In this document: positions 20,907-34,100 of the stretch, in pieces | How positions within the stretch are numbered: the stretch's first letter is position 1 | Layout: each line of letters begins with the position of its first letter | Assembly: GCF_945859705.1 (NCBI RefSeq) | Contig: NC_079137.1 | Coordinates: forward strand, 31,181,322 to 31,245,321 | Direction: 5' to 3' | From: Episyrphus balteatus | Lineage: Eukaryota > Arthropoda > Insecta > Diptera > Syrphidae | Length of the DNA stretch: 64,000 bases | Notes under the pieces: generated by a model | Told to the model about the DNA's origin: nothing | Databases searched by the model: none | The model's input: the letters and a program-made list of their open reading frames with translations, nothing else | Program-made: the position numbers and the translations under genes

Positions 20907-23884
20907 TGAATATAAAATTAATTGAAATTTTGCACAATCATAATTTATTTAACTACCTATCTACTGTATAAATTTCATTCATCTATGTATCTATTAAAAC
21001 AAAAAAGTTATGATCAATTGATTTTTCGTGTCGCTTTTTCGTTTCATCTTGTTTCAAATCACTACGATACTAAAGAAGTTTTCACTTCAAAAACTAACGA
21101 AGAATTAAAAACAAAATAAAATCAATTTCGACCCAAACACGAACCTTTTTAAAATCAAAGTTTAAAAACGCAATTTTAAAAGGTTCCCTATTTTAAAAAT
21201 TTACCTAAATCAAAATTATTAATATTTTAAAATAAACCACTTTTCAACAAAACAAAAATGCAAACACTGGATATTAAACTTGCTTCCCTCGAGTTACTGA
21301 TGGGCAAGGACTTTACCAAATAATCTTAACGAATTTCTATTTCAAACTTAGAGTGATTACAAGTTTTTAATTTTATCGAACAATTTTGAACTTTAATTTA
21401 AATATTTTATATTATTATATTCCCCCGAGTGTAACATTTATGAAATTTTGTTATTAATTCTTTTTTTTTTAACGAAATCACTATCGGCAATATAAACAAA
21501 ACAATGTATTTATTTTTTATCTCAGCGTGAGTTGTTATAAGGAAAATATGTCAGTTTACCTGCGCTCAATTAAGCACTTCTGTATCTACATATTAATGGA
21601 AACCGTTTTACAACGTGTATGATGAATTTATTGAAAAATCTATGATTCCATAATTTTTGATAAATAAAAAAGAGATTCGTTTTGGCTGGAATACATACAT
21701 GGTACAAAAACTGTTTTTGGGTGGGAAAATAAATAAATATTTGAACATAAATTCTAATTGGAGACGATACTTTATTACTTTTTTAAAAATAATGTAATGA
21801 GATTATAATGTATTAACTTCTTTATTTCGTTCAATTAGTTTTTAGCTATTTGAAACATTTTCCTAAAATCGGTAGTCATGAAACTAACTTTTTTCAGCAA
21901 CAAAAGGGTGTTACATATAAACGATATTTTACTCTACACGCAAATGTGACTACAGCTATACCTTTTAAAAGTATTTCCTTAACAAAACTAAAGTTGAACT
22001 AAAGAAATTGGTAGCACACACACAACGAAAACTTAACATTAAGCGATAATCATGTTTGTCCACAGAAGTTACAAAAAATAAAAGTAAATTTGGTTGTATT
22101 TTAACAATGTCCCTTATTTCCTCCCAAAAAAAAAAAAACAACACAAAACAAAAAAAGAAAAAAACTCAAATTAACTCGAATGACTTGTACAAAAATTATG
22201 CAAATCACAAAAAAACTTCCCTTCGCCAAATATTGTAAGGAAACAGAGCAAACAACAACAACAACAAAACTACTGCCTACAAATAGGTAAGTTACCTTCA
22301 GGGAAATACTTGCACACGGAAAACTACTTAAGCGTCATGAAAATCATGAAAATTAAATATCTAAATTGCGCTAAGAAACAAAAAAATGAGTACCCCTTCC
22401 AGTACATTGACAAACAAAAGCTTAAAACCGATTAAGTATATATTATAAACTATACCAAGTAGTGTACAGTTATACACACCACCATATCTACGTGTTCATC
22501 CATCCAACTGATGGCGCCAATGCACACTATGCACAAACATACCGTTCGAATGTATATACACACAGAAGTAGTCACGCTAGAGTAAGTATACGCCCCGTAG
22601 ACCCGCAGCATTAATTGTATGCACAAAAAAAATAAAAAAAAAATATCTGAAAATTAACCCACATTTCCCTCAACCAAACTCAACTGATAAGTTTGGTTTT
22701 ACAAAAATGTGTCATTTGTCGACAATTAAAATCACGCAGCAAATTAAAATGAAGAAGAAAAAAAATTGCAGAAAAAAAGAAGAGAGGATGATAATGGCGG
22801 TCGTGATGGATGGAAAATCCTCAACCAATATAAGACAAAAACAGAAAAATAAAAAAGAAAAAACTGAAACTAGAAAGAAAGAAAACAAAATGGCACGTCG
22901 TCCTAATTCTGTCTCAAGACATATTATAACTGTTTCCGGTTCTATAAATACACATTTATACGTATCTTCTGCTTTATAAATAATTACATTAAAAGCGCAT
23001 TTAGTCGGTTCGTTTTTTTTTTTTTCTATGAACCTACTCGAAATTTATTTCCATTTTAAGGAAAATTGCGTTTTCGACAAAAATAATTGTTCAAAAAATT
23101 ACAACAACAAAAAAATAAAAATAAACCGACATACACCGGGATATCATTATTTATTTAAATTGCTAACGGAAGTTACACAAAATAGAAGGCAAAAGGAGGA
23201 CAACTTTTTGCAATTAATTTGTGTATGTTCAAGAGGAGTTTGTGTGCGTTTGTTTGGGCAAAAGAGTTTTTTAGTGTAAACGCAATGATATCTAGGAGTT
23301 TGTTTCTATTTTTGCTTTGGAACCAAAGAAGAGCATATCTTACCAACAACCAACCATTCCGCTCCGCTTTGCTTACGAAAATGTTAATGCATTGCAATAA
23401 AACAAAATGGAAGAAGTCATTTTGATAGGAAATGATAATGGATACTTAGAATGGGAGCAGATGCACAGGGTGACATCGATTATTTTTTATGCTTAATGGA
23501 AAGATGATGTTAAGTAAATGGTTCTGAGAATTGAAGAACATACATATATACGAATTTAATGTGCCAAGAGATGGTTTTCGATCGTCGGTCGACTGTCTAA
23601 AGAAAAAGGTTTATATGAAATTCAATTATGAATTTTTTAAAACTTTTAAAAGTAGACCCTCCAGTAGATGGTTTTTTTTCTGAAACTAGATATATAAATT
23701 ATTTCGAAAGTCGCTAACTTAAATTAATGTTTTTCAAAAAAAAATTTTCATACAAGAAATTAAATGACATTTTTCGTTCTGAACTCAAAACCATTTTAGG
23801 AGATGTTTTTAACTTCAAACCAAATTTTATATTATTTTTTAAGTTTTTTTTGTTAATTTATTAAAAAATTCTTTTATAAATTTT
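20907..23884. other. AT-rich non-coding stretch
   Basis: A CAA triplet run sits at 22252-22268. A donor-like GCTAGA|GTAAGTAT occurs at about 22581, preceded by a more balanced segment (22490-22580), but no acceptor or convincing frame supports an exon. Confidence 0.4.
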
Positions 23885-24180
23885 TATAAAGAGCAAATAT
23901 GAGCGACCCAGTCGTGCATTTTGCATTTTAAGTGATTTCCATGACCATTTTTTTTAAATTTGTTTGATCTGCTTTAGGAGTAGCATCCCCAATATAAAAT
24001 GTTCATGGCATTGCAATTATCTCGAAAACGGCTTTAACTATTTTGACTAAATTTTGTTTACATAATGGTCCAAGTGATTTTATCAAAACTGCGTTTTTCT
24101 CGAAAATGTTTGCTATCGTTTTTTGCAGAAATTTTTGCTTTTTTTAGATTATAGATTACCTATATTTGCAAAAAAAAAGT
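23885..24180 (+). mobile_element. Dispersed repeat fragment, copy 3
   Basis: GAGCGACCCAGTCGTGCATT at 23901-23920 is the 3' landmark of the family at 16.8 and 43.2 kb. It is followed by GCAATTATCTCGAAAACGGC, TTTGACTAAATTT and AAAACTGCGTTTTTCTCG, which also occur in the inverted copy (43.3-43.65 kb) but in the other order relative to the landmark. Either two partial copies lie end to end or one copy is rearranged. Confidence 0.5.
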
Positions 24181-26950
24181 TTCGGAAAAAAATTTTCAAA
24201 ATAAAATATGGAAATAGTATATACAAACTTTTGCCTGGTTTGGATTGATTTTTTGAACATTACTAACGTTTAATTTGTCAACAGTATTAATTTTGTTCTT
24301 TTATTTTTTTTTTTGTGTTTAATGAGCTAGAAATTGTGATTCAAGTATTATACTTCACATAGGTGCTATGGAGCCCTAATTGGCGCCCAACGTTATGAAT
24401 CCATTTTTCCTTTTATTAGTTACACAGTATAATGATAGTTATTATCAGGCACAACTTGCCTGATTAACAGCTAGTGATGTAAATAATTTAAAAAAAAAAA
24501 AAAACTATTTTTTTAATTAGTTTTTAAAAATTATAAATTTCAGTAGTGAACAGTACAACACAGGGCTTCGACATTGTCTATCTCAATAAAGCAAACAACA
24601 AGAATCTAGTAAAAATAATTTGAATCAAAACTAAGTAAAAATTTTGAAAATTTTAATTTTTTTTTTTTATTTAAAAATTTATTTTTTTTTTTAATTTGTT
24701 CTTACTTTAAATATTAAGGCTATAAAAAGGTTTTTCTTAAAAATATTTCGTTGAAATCGGTTAACTTGTTTATGAGAAAGTCAGAAACCAAGAAAACTGT
24801 TCTATGGAAAGTTAATACCGATTTGAAAATAATTTTTTTATTTTTTATCTTAAAAGTACGACCTTACTCCTCGCATAACATCAGTTTTTTTGAAATCCAA
24901 ATCTTTGAGCCATTTTTGATAAAAACAACCTTTTCCATTTTGGTCGAATGACGAGTACTTACCGTTAATTTTGATCCTGAAAAAATTCAATTTCCCGTCA
25001 AGGAAATTACCCAAAGCTATTATGCGTCAAGTTTGAAAGAAATCACTTCAGTGTTTATAAAGCCAGACAAACAGGCAGAGAGACAGAGTTTTTTCACAGA
25101 TTTTGTACATATATAAAAAAAATCCTGAAAGAAACTGTCGAAATTCACATTTAAAAAAATATGTAGTAAACATATTTTACTACAAAGTCCTTAAAAGTTT
25201 TAAACATCTCAAACTATTAAAGGAAGTACGTGTCACCCCAACCCTCTTGCGTTTTTTTCTTTTTGTGACATTTATCAATTCCTAATATTAATCATAGAAG
25301 ACTTTCAAATTTTATGAGCCTTTAAAATTGTAAAAAAAAATGACATAACCACATGTCTCCCCTTTTTATTTTACCCATATCATAATCATGGTGACCGCAA
25401 ATAAAAAAAAAAACTATCTCCCCTTAACCAGACATATTTTCTTATGGATATAACTCTATCCTTTCTAAAGTTATTTTTTTTTATTAAAAAACATCGAATT
25501 GAATTTACGACGACATTCAAAGTCAATAACAAATCACTTAATTTTCATCCTCAAAAAATAGTTCAATTTAGTTGAACGAAAAAAATGAAAAAAAAAAAAC
25601 AAGTCAACCTTTTACCTTAATAAAAAAATTTCGATATGTAAGAATGTAGGTACATTTCTTCCAAAACAACACCCGATGTCGAAGGATTCTCATAAAATAA
25701 AAATTCACCACAGCCGAGTGGATTTAACGACGCGCACGATATCCGCAAAAACAAAATCACCCAAAAAAGTTTCCTTTTAGAAATTCAATGAAGCATCTTT
25801 TTTTGTGCGCCCGTAAATCTTCCACCCTGACGCTCTAGATTGCTATTTCGATAAAATTAAGTATTAAGAGTCCTGTTTTCTATATTTTACTACTACTATA
25901 GTATAAATTCGTCCACGTTCTTGTAGGAACTCATACTCGTCCTCCTAGTGAACAGAAGCAGAAACGATTGCCTGACCCTTAGATTTAAGTTTTTGGAAAA
26001 TTTATATAATCTTAAGTGTGCGTGTTGCGTTGTTGTTTTGGGATTTTTTTGGTTTTTTTTTTTTTATTTTTGTGTCGGGTCGAAATCATAGACAATTTTA
26101 TTGGTCATCCTTCCTGTATACGTGTATCTGTCAAAGTGAACTTATGGTGATTCTAATCTTTTGCAATCAATTAAATGTGTGTATCTTACTTTTAGCTTTG
26201 CTTTTTCTTCGGAACCGGAAGAAATAATGTTGTTTTCGGGTTATTTGTTTTGAGTTTGGGTGTATTTTAAAAATATTTTTCAAGTTTGGCCATTAAACAC
26301 GTGTGTTACCCTTTTTAATCTCAACAAAAAAAAAAAAAATATAATGTGAGGTATGTTTAAGGTTACTTAACTCTTTGGTTATGTTTACCGATAACCATGA
26401 ACCCTTTGGAATAATAGATGAATTTTTTGGAAAAGTCTCTAAAAGGAAATTCGTGTCGAAAAACATAAGAGAAGGTGTTTTTTCTTTATTCTCATGCCTC
26501 GTTGAATCGCCAAGGAAGCAAAATTCGATACTAGGCACTTAAGCGTACTTGAATTTTGTACAAAAAAAAAAAAGATTTTCTGAGGGATATCCCAGCCAGT
26601 GTACATTTGTCCGAAATGAAGAAGATTGAACAACGAAGTTTTTAGGCTTTTTTAGCGACTAATTAAGTTAAAAACAGGCACGTGAAGCGCACTCAAGTCT
26701 AGTAGAATAAAAAAGCATCTAAAACAATCTTAGGCAAATGCGTAAGCTTAAAGACATTTAACTAGAAATACGCTGTAAGATTTGATAGTTGCTCAAGACC
26801 GTTTTAGAGTTCTTCATGAAATAAAAACAAAACTAGCTTATTCAATAAAGCCAAGGAAGTTTTTGCGTTCACTTCGACATGCTTGCTTAAGTCTGAAGAC
26901 AAACAAACAAAATTTCTTTGTTTTTGCTTTAATTCAATCAGTTTTCAATC
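24181..26950. other. Non-coding, with scattered repeat fragments
   Basis: TGGCGCCCAACGTT at 24381-24394 resembles a primer-binding-site or tRNA-Lys 3'-end complement. An inverted fragment of the GTCTGTC family (AGACAAACAGGCAGAGAGAC, about 25065-25086, with CGTCAAGTTTGA just before it) lies near 25.0 kb. A short hairpin TGTAGTAAA-CATAT-TTTACTACA lies at 25161-25183. No gene is supported. Confidence 0.4.
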
Positions 26951-27000
26951 GTTGGGCGCCATTTATTTCTAAAAAAAATTGAGCCCCACGTTGAGAGCCA
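26951..27000 (-). repeat. tRNA-Lys-like / primer-binding-site-like fragment
   Basis: TTGGGCGCCA (26952-26961) and GAGCCCCACGTT (26981-26992) are the two halves of a string that resembles the 3' end of insect tRNA-Lys (GAGCCCCACGTTGGGCG plus CCA), here split and in shuffled order. The 10-mer recurs at 16614 and 24381. It may derive from an LTR-element primer-binding site or a tRNA-derived SINE. This rests on memory of the tRNA end. Confidence 0.3.
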
Positions 27001-29014
27001 ATGCTTGAATGCATGCATTTGAAAATTTATAACTCCCAACACATATTATCATAGGACAACTCATCATGGACAGCTCATGAGACAAGTCGTGATAAATTTG
27101 ATAAATTTATTTTAATGTTCTTTTTTTAGGGAAGGCACACTTTTTGGTGGATATTGTTTTTATTTGTTTTTTAAATATATTTTTCTTGATAAAATGTTCC
27201 CTATGATAAGTTGGTCATGATGATTTGTCCTGTGCAGGGACTAGTTGTATTTAAATCCCCTTTTATAACCGCTTGGCTTATATTGATATTTGTCAAGCAG
27301 TTTTTCTCGGTGCTACATCACCCTGGGAGATACTTTTGGAATTAAGAAGTCTAAATGAACGATTCAAATCTGTCAACACTGGTGTTACTATTGCCATTTT
27401 AAAGTACCTCCATTAGATACATTTTGGACGAAAAATTCTTATCACATGACAGCCAAACCTCCAGAAAAATTTACTGTCACAACCAAAAAATTCCGAGAAA
27501 AACATTTGGGCATCATTAAGGTTCCCATGGTTAAAAGAAGAAGAACATTCCAAGGGAAATTTGTATTCGCGAAATTCCCAATATAATTTATACAACGGCT
27601 TTCTAACAAAAAAAAAAAAAAAAAAAAAACGCTTAATCGTGAGGCTTACCTAGAAAAAAGGAAAACATTCCCCAAAAATGACACTTTTTTCTCTTCGTGG
27701 ATAGAATATTTTCATATTTTTTTTATCACCCTGTTGTGCAGGTGCGTCATCATCATCATCACAAAATCTAAATGAAAATGAGAAGCTTGACAAAAAAAAA
27801 ACAAGAAGAAAGAAAAACAAATAAAAAACAAAAACCGCATACTTTAGCACTGAACTCACATTATCGTATATCTGCTCTGACTGCAAAATTATCGCACCAC
27901 CACACAGACATTATATCTACCTTACGAGTCTGTATTCCACTCCAATATAACTTCAAAACGTTGTCCTGCATATTCATCCTTCTGACGAGGACGACTGACG
28001 ATAGTTACTCCATGCCAAAAGCTCTACTTAAGTAAGCACCAATCTGTCTACAACTGCTGTTCTAATTTTATTCTGAAATCGGTTTAAATGAGAGTGAGCC
28101 AGAGACGAGAACAACCAAACCATTTGAAATTCCACAGTCATGCAAATGCAGGACATTTAGAATGAAAATAAAGTTAAAGGTAAAAAAAAAAAAATAGGAA
28201 GGAACGACGGAAAGGTGGAAAAAATCGCGTCTGAAATTGATGACAACGAGGACTTCGACACCACATATACACAAACAAACAAGCAAACACATTTGAATGG
28301 TTCATCGTTGTTGATCGCTGTCGGTTGTCCTCGTCGCAACTATTCCAGGGATATCATTCTCTCTCTCTTTCGCTATGTGCGTTGTGTTAATTTCATTCAT
28401 TATTTACGGTTTACCTCAACAATTTGAGAAACACAACCTAAACCCATCTACGTGTAGATGCTGTTAGGTTAGGTATACGTTACCACCTGCCTGATCCGAT
28501 TCAACTCGGCTCGACCCGACCCAACCAACAACAAGGACTTCGAGAACCGACCTCCCTGTCGTTTACCCGTTTCTTCCTCCCCCCCACACCTGCCATCATT
28601 TTGTCTACCTTTATAGCAGATATATGTGTATATGCGGAATCAGAGTTTTAATTAGCATAAGGTACACATATCCCCTCTCACAGGTATATGGTGTGTCAAA
28701 GTTCTAAGGACATTTTAAATTAGTTCCTCCTGTGTGCACAGAAACACACACTCTCTCCCACACACACACACATACTCACATGGGAAACCATCTCTCTAGC
28801 AATAAACACAAAAGGACACATGTCACCGCGATAGAAGCGAGACAAGCAAGCGGGTAGAAGAGCTTGCATCAAACTTAAGGTGCACTATGCTAAAATGAAA
28901 TTTAAATGTAGCGGCAGCGGACTATGGCTTTAAATTTTAAGCCAACACAATTCAGGATTTGTGTGTGTTAGGAAAGGACTTGTGAATAAGTTTGAATTGT
29001 TTGAATTGTCACAG
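27001..29014. other. Non-coding; CA tract and one GAGA-like run
   Basis: A poly-A run lies at 27609-27629. A CT run (ATTCTCTCTCTCTTTCGC) sits near 28357-28373 and a (CA)n microsatellite at about 28738-28780. A hairpin CATCTAC-GT-GTAGATG lies at about 28444-28459. The composition becomes more balanced from 28.4 kb, but no exon is convincing before 29015. Confidence 0.4.
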
Positions 29015-29153
29015 CAGTCGTGCCACAACAAGAGACCGAGCCCCAACTTTTGTGTGTTACACAAGAAGATTCCCAGCCCCAAAAACCCTCTCCATTGTAA
29101 TGTGGCGCAGGTTTCGGCACCAAAATGAGTTTCAAATTCATGCCAATGATGGG
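29015..29153 (+). other. Candidate exon with two overlapping frames
   Basis: The left border is TTGAATTGTCACAG| (acceptor-like) and the right border GATGGG|GTAATA (donor-like). One frame is open for 37 codons from the acceptor (QQSCHNKRPSPNFCVLHKK and on) with C/G-ending codons, and stops at TGA 29126-29128. The ATG at 29125, overlapping that stop, opens another frame (MSFKFMPMMG) that runs through the donor. It could be a 3'-terminal coding segment, a 5'UTR with a start codon, or chance. The protein is not recognised. Confidence 0.28.
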
Positions 29154-30468
29154 GTAATATGTATGCTATGACTTTTCTTCAAGTTCTTTTGTGATGTTTA
29201 TACCTATAAAAGTAAGCCCCCTAAAGGGGTTTTGGAAGTTTCGTTTCTCGTTTCGCTTCGGTTGGTTTTGGTTTAGTTTTTGGTTAGAATAACACACTGC
29301 AAGCCGAAAAAACTTTTATCACACAAAAGTCGTCTTGACTCGACTCAATTTCAGCCATTTTGTATGCGCCACCATGTTACTACATATGTTCATTCGCTTC
29401 TTCTTCTTCTTGTATGCAGTCCCCATTTTGGTCATTATTTATGAGAATCTGGCTCCTTGGCGCATTCAAGCAAATGAGTGATGTAAGGACAACGACAATG
29501 AGGACGACGATGACGATGAAGACGTCGACGACAACAACGAGAACGACGACGACGACATAATATAAAACACAATGTTGAACTACATTGTTCTCATATGTTG
29601 GGTTTATATATTTTATTTAGTTCAAGGAATTGTCCTTTTAATATCAGCCGCCATCTTCTATATAACAACTTTGTTCTCTTCTTCCCTTCTTGGTCTATCC
29701 TTTTCTGTCTCTCTTTCTTTCTATTATGGTAAATTTTAATTTTTTTTTTGTTGTAAATATTGACGAGCTTGGGGACAAGGCTTGCGGGTTGGTTGAGATC
29801 GTTCATATATAGCTTTCTTAATGGATTTTCTTTAGTTCCAGAATTAATCTTTAGTTGAAATTAATTCGAAAATAAAAGTTTCAGCACCATTTCCGTTCTC
29901 TGCAAATGAAGTTTTCTTCCAATTGAATATACATTTTTATGTGCAAGTTGCATTATTATCATTTAAAGGTAGAGGTTTTTAAGAGGGCTTAGGTTTACCA
30001 GAGACTTATGTTTTGTCAATGGAAATTCTTTGAATGGAAATTTTTGTAGATGCGGATGTTGTTGTTGTTGTGGTTTTAAAAAGTTTTGTAAATTTTTATG
30101 GGAATTTCTTAGAAAGTTCTTAAAAGGAAATAAGTTCGGTGACTTAGAAGGGATTTAGTTGGAAATTTATATATATATTTTAGATGAAAAGTTTGTTTAC
30201 ATTCTAAATCAATAAAAGTTAGCATAAATTAACAAAAAATGAAGATTTTCTAATATGTAGAGTAGAGTGTAACATAGTTTTATTACAATAGAGAAAAACT
30301 TTAGGACACATTCTAATAGTTGTGCCCCATTTCGACGATAATGAATTAGACTTCAGTGACCAGCTACCATTTTTGACGACACGGCAGCAGCTGAGACTGA
30401 TAAATTTTTCTACCAGGAGAAATTTCATCGTAAAAAGTACGTAATTTTGAAATCTCAATATTGGAAAC
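29154..30468. other. Non-coding; GAC-type triplet tract
   Basis: An imperfect GAC/ACG tract (GACGACGATGACGATGAAGA then GAGAACGACGACGACGAC) spans about 29485-29555. A 63-bp segment at 29420-29482 has a good acceptor (CTTCTTCTTGTATGCAG|) and donor (GAT|GTAAGG), with two frames open, so a tiny cassette exon is conceivable. Nothing else is seen. Confidence 0.3.
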
Positions 30469-30888
30469 GGACTCAGCCAAAAGACAAAGCTTCTCCTGTA
30501 CAAGCAGCTCATCAGGCCTATCATCACCCACTGTTTTCCTATCTGGTTCACGGTGACAAAATCCCATCTAAACAAGTTAGCAATACTGGAGAGGAAGATC
30601 TTAAGGATCTGTACAGGCATGCACTACGACAGGATACGCAGGAAACACGTCAGCAACAAGAGACTGTATGAAAAAGCCAAAATTATAAAACTCGACAAAT
30701 ATCTTATCCAATCAAGCAGAAGATGCCTACAAAACCCAATAATAGGAAGAATTATGAACCAGCCAAGACATCCTAACCAGCGGTACTTAGAAGCTAAAGA
30801 ACTTTTGGATGAGGATTTGATATCAACCAACGACGAAGAGAACATCCCCTTCTACGCTGATCCTGGGTCAGCTCACTATCGTGGCTGA
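30469..30888 (+). pseudogene. LINE ORF2 C-terminal relic (Jockey/CR1-like)
   Basis: The frame GGA CTC AGC from 30469 is open to the TGA at 30888. It reads KTKLLLYKQLIRPIITHCFP and IWFTVTKSHLNKLAILERK, then ILRICTG. This matches the region downstream of the reverse transcriptase in Jockey/CR1-type ORF2 proteins: YK-x-LIRP-(I/L)-x-(T/Y), a W-x-x-x segment, and LE(R/V)-x-(Q/K)-x-x-(L/A)R. The catalytic RT motifs are absent, so it is 5'-truncated. Sequence upstream of 30469 looks like the same protein in a shifted frame, then degrades. A non-coding tail runs to about 31165. Host function is not expected. Confidence 0.75.
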
Positions 30889-31165
30889 AACTGAAAGCCT
30901 CACCTCTCCCTAATCCAGCCTGTACAATGACAACCGGACCTGAACAACCTGAGTTAAGAAGCTGCCACCAGAATTATTATTTAAAACAAACACAATGACA
31001 ATTAACTGTAAATTTAGCTTAAAAAAAAAAACAATGTAAAAACGTTGGGCCCCTTTTTTGCCAACATATTACTAATATAATCAATGTACCTACATTTTTA
31101 GATAACTAGCTTTATAAAAATTGTATATAATAACTGTTCAATAAAAATATCGTTAAATCGTTAAA
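30889..31165 (+). mobile_element. 3'UTR of the LINE relic
   Basis: GC-balanced at first, then AT-rich, with CAATAAAAATATCG near 31139. It ends in a short direct repeat (ATCGTTAAATCGTTAAAAT), as is common at LINE 3' ends. Confidence 0.45.
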
Positions 31166-34100
31166 ATATGGGAAACGTTAGAGGCTAGTTTCGTTTTTCT
31201 GATTCGTCAACTGTCAACAAAACTCTTCCAACAAAATTTCACCTTGATTTTTTTTAGCGACATGGCGGCTGTCTATGGTTCAATGTTTCTGGTGTGAATC
31301 TTTCAGTCTCCTTAATCGTTTGTTCGGGTATCCGCTATCAGTTAGTCATAACTCATAAAGTTTCGGTTTTCCTTGCTCTCTTAAAATTGGGGGCTGGAAT
31401 CGGAGGACCATCTTGGCTGGAGCATTTACGTTCTTTTTTTCTACTTTGGTTGAACCGATTTTGTCTGCTTGTTTTATCTTTACATTTACTCCTTTGTCGC
31501 GATAAAGGGTTCACGGTTTGTTAGTGGATCTTCATACAAAAACTAATTCAAAATACCCGTCCGATATGTCCTGGTTAATCATCGATTGCAAAACGGATAT
31601 AGTTTGTTGCAAAAATGTTCAATAGCTCTCGAGTAGAGCAGGCTTTTCCCACTATAACAGACACCATAACTTGGAATCAAACGACTAGAAATTTGGTTGT
31701 TAGTCATCTTATGATACCACTCTCGTTTCATTTTTTACCTTGTGAACTGAAGTTGAATCTTGTTGGTATTGACTGGCAGAAAGATCTTACAAATATTCTA
31801 AAATCATCGTTTGATAAACTTTTACCGAAGTTTTGACTTCTTTCTCACATAAATTCAGGTCAGTAACTTCGTGATAGGTAACTTTCACCATTCTATTTAC
31901 ATTTGAGGGATGTTGTCTTTTACAATATTAGCAATAAGATATTTTATTTTTCAGTGGTTTTCATCTGATTCAAGCCTGCATTTCATTGACAGCTTACGGA
32001 GTCCTGAAAATTTGCAAGCGACCAGGTTTTTGACGGTCAATTACTCTAATAATATTCTCCAACAACTCAAAAAATCAAGTGATAGGAAATAGGTCGATAA
32101 TGGAAACATTTATGCTGCTTTAACTTTATTCAATTTATTTCTACGTGATTTTGTTTACTCACTTTTTGTAAGAACCCTTATAAATTACAAAATAAAAGTT
32201 AAAATTTAGTCTTATCGAGAAAAAAATCATCGCATGGAAAGATTTATATACATATTTCCTTTTGCTTTGACGAACTTGTGATCGGTAAAAAAATAATATT
32301 CAGAAACATTGGCAACACTTATACTTTAAATATGTTTAAATTCAAATATTTTGAAAACTACCATTAATAACATAGAACGAGCAACAGATTTGAACTCAAC
32401 TTACTTTTTTTTAAATATTTTTGGAAAATATGTGTCCTTTAATTTTTGATTTTCCCAAACTTTTAAATATTTACCTTTTATTTTATGAAAGTCAATGTAA
32501 TACCTTAAATTTAAAAAAAAAAATCCTATCCCCTCGGTAAGGTCAAACCACTAAAAAAAACCTTTTAAATTTCCGAGTTTAATTTTCAAAATAAACCACA
32601 ACATTTCTCTAAGGGACATTTCTGACAGATTGACATAAAGGTTAACCTAGTAGCAAATTAAAACTTTGTAATTTTTGACATAAAATATGCGACAAAACAA
32701 CATAATAACCCCCAATCATCCAGAAAAAGATACAGCCACTTCTTAGAGAGAGTGATATAATTTATTCAAAAAAAGCGACAACAACAAAAAAAATTGTCTT
32801 AAGTAATTGAGTGTTATTTTCATCAAAAAGCATCATCTCAACCATCTTAAACATTTTGTATTATTATTACATGTTAAATATGTTAATGACTATGTTAATG
32901 TTGGAATGTTTTTTACTAAGTGGTGTTACTGTGGAAATGTATCTTTTATGTGGTGTTGGTTAGAATGTTGGTGATATACCTCTAAAAATATATTTTATTT
33001 GTATATTTTCATCTTCTTGGATTGGATTTGGCTATAATGTATACACCACGGATAAGGAAGCCAGAAACCACACACGCTTTTGGCGTCAAAAGGGCTAGAC
33101 TCATGTTTTCGTATACCAACCAGTACGATATACCTACTTACATATTTTTTGGGGGTTTTGTGTAAGTTTGTGTTGTGTTATTTTATGCTCCATCTGTGGT
33201 GGTGTACCGTAAGTGGTTTTGGGTGGTTTTGCTTGCAGGCGAACTTATTTAATTCAGAAAATTAAATCTATATTTCAAATTTTGCCAAAAGGCGAAACAA
33301 AGTGGCGCTGCCAACTATTGACTTGGAAATTACTTTTGTTACTGGGATATGATAACGTTGTTTTGGGGAGAGATGCTGTGTGTGTAGGTTACATTTGAGG
33401 GTTGGTTAGTTATGTTCAAGTTGCCAAAAGGAGATTTAATGACAATGATATGGTGAAATGTGAGTTTTATTTGCATGTAAATGAACTATCATATTAAATT
33501 CATACATTTTGGTTTCAGTAATAATTTTATCAAAATATCATCGGAATATTGTTAAAAAAGATTTATTAATTCATTAAACAAGTGGCGGTATTAAATGCAA
33601 ACAAAAAAAATTATAACATTGTTGTACTAGACATGGTTGTAACCTTAGGTTTTCAAAGTATTTTGCTTTGAAATTCTTTCTCTTATGTTTTTGAACGAGT
33701 TTTAGAAAAGGGCAACTTTTTATACTGCGGTTGCGGTTACCCTCATCAACCACTTCTTTAGAAGTAGTGTTTGGTTTCGTGCTCGTTGCTAGAAAATTAG
33801 TAGAACAGAAATAAAGGTTTAGCTAATCAAGAAAAAGGTTATATACCGAGCTATATGACGTATACTTGAGGTAAATAAGTTTTATGAAAATGTATAACAC
33901 TTTCTATTTTCGTTGTATGTGTTTGTTAAATTGTTAACGAGAAGTGAACTTTACAATTTCTCTATAAAATATGGATTTTTTTTTTGTTATTGCCATAGAT
34001 GTGATTTCTATCCACATTGCAAATCTAAAATCATTAATTATAACCTGCAACATTTTAACAATTGGTCAAAAGTTAATTGGTCAGAAACGTATGTAATAAT

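Noticed and set aside
22490..22582. Possible exon before GCTAGA|GTAAGTAT
   Set aside because: Good donor but no acceptor, and the open frame is dominated by H/T/Y codons from AT/CA-rich sequence.
29420..29482. 63-bp cassette exon between good AG and GT sites
   Set aside because: Too short to judge; both open frames are ordinary and an adjacent triplet repeat biases composition.
31615..31836. Possible LINE linker fragment (GIDWQKDLTNIL)
   Set aside because: Similarity is too weak and short to call; mentioned only in the gap description.
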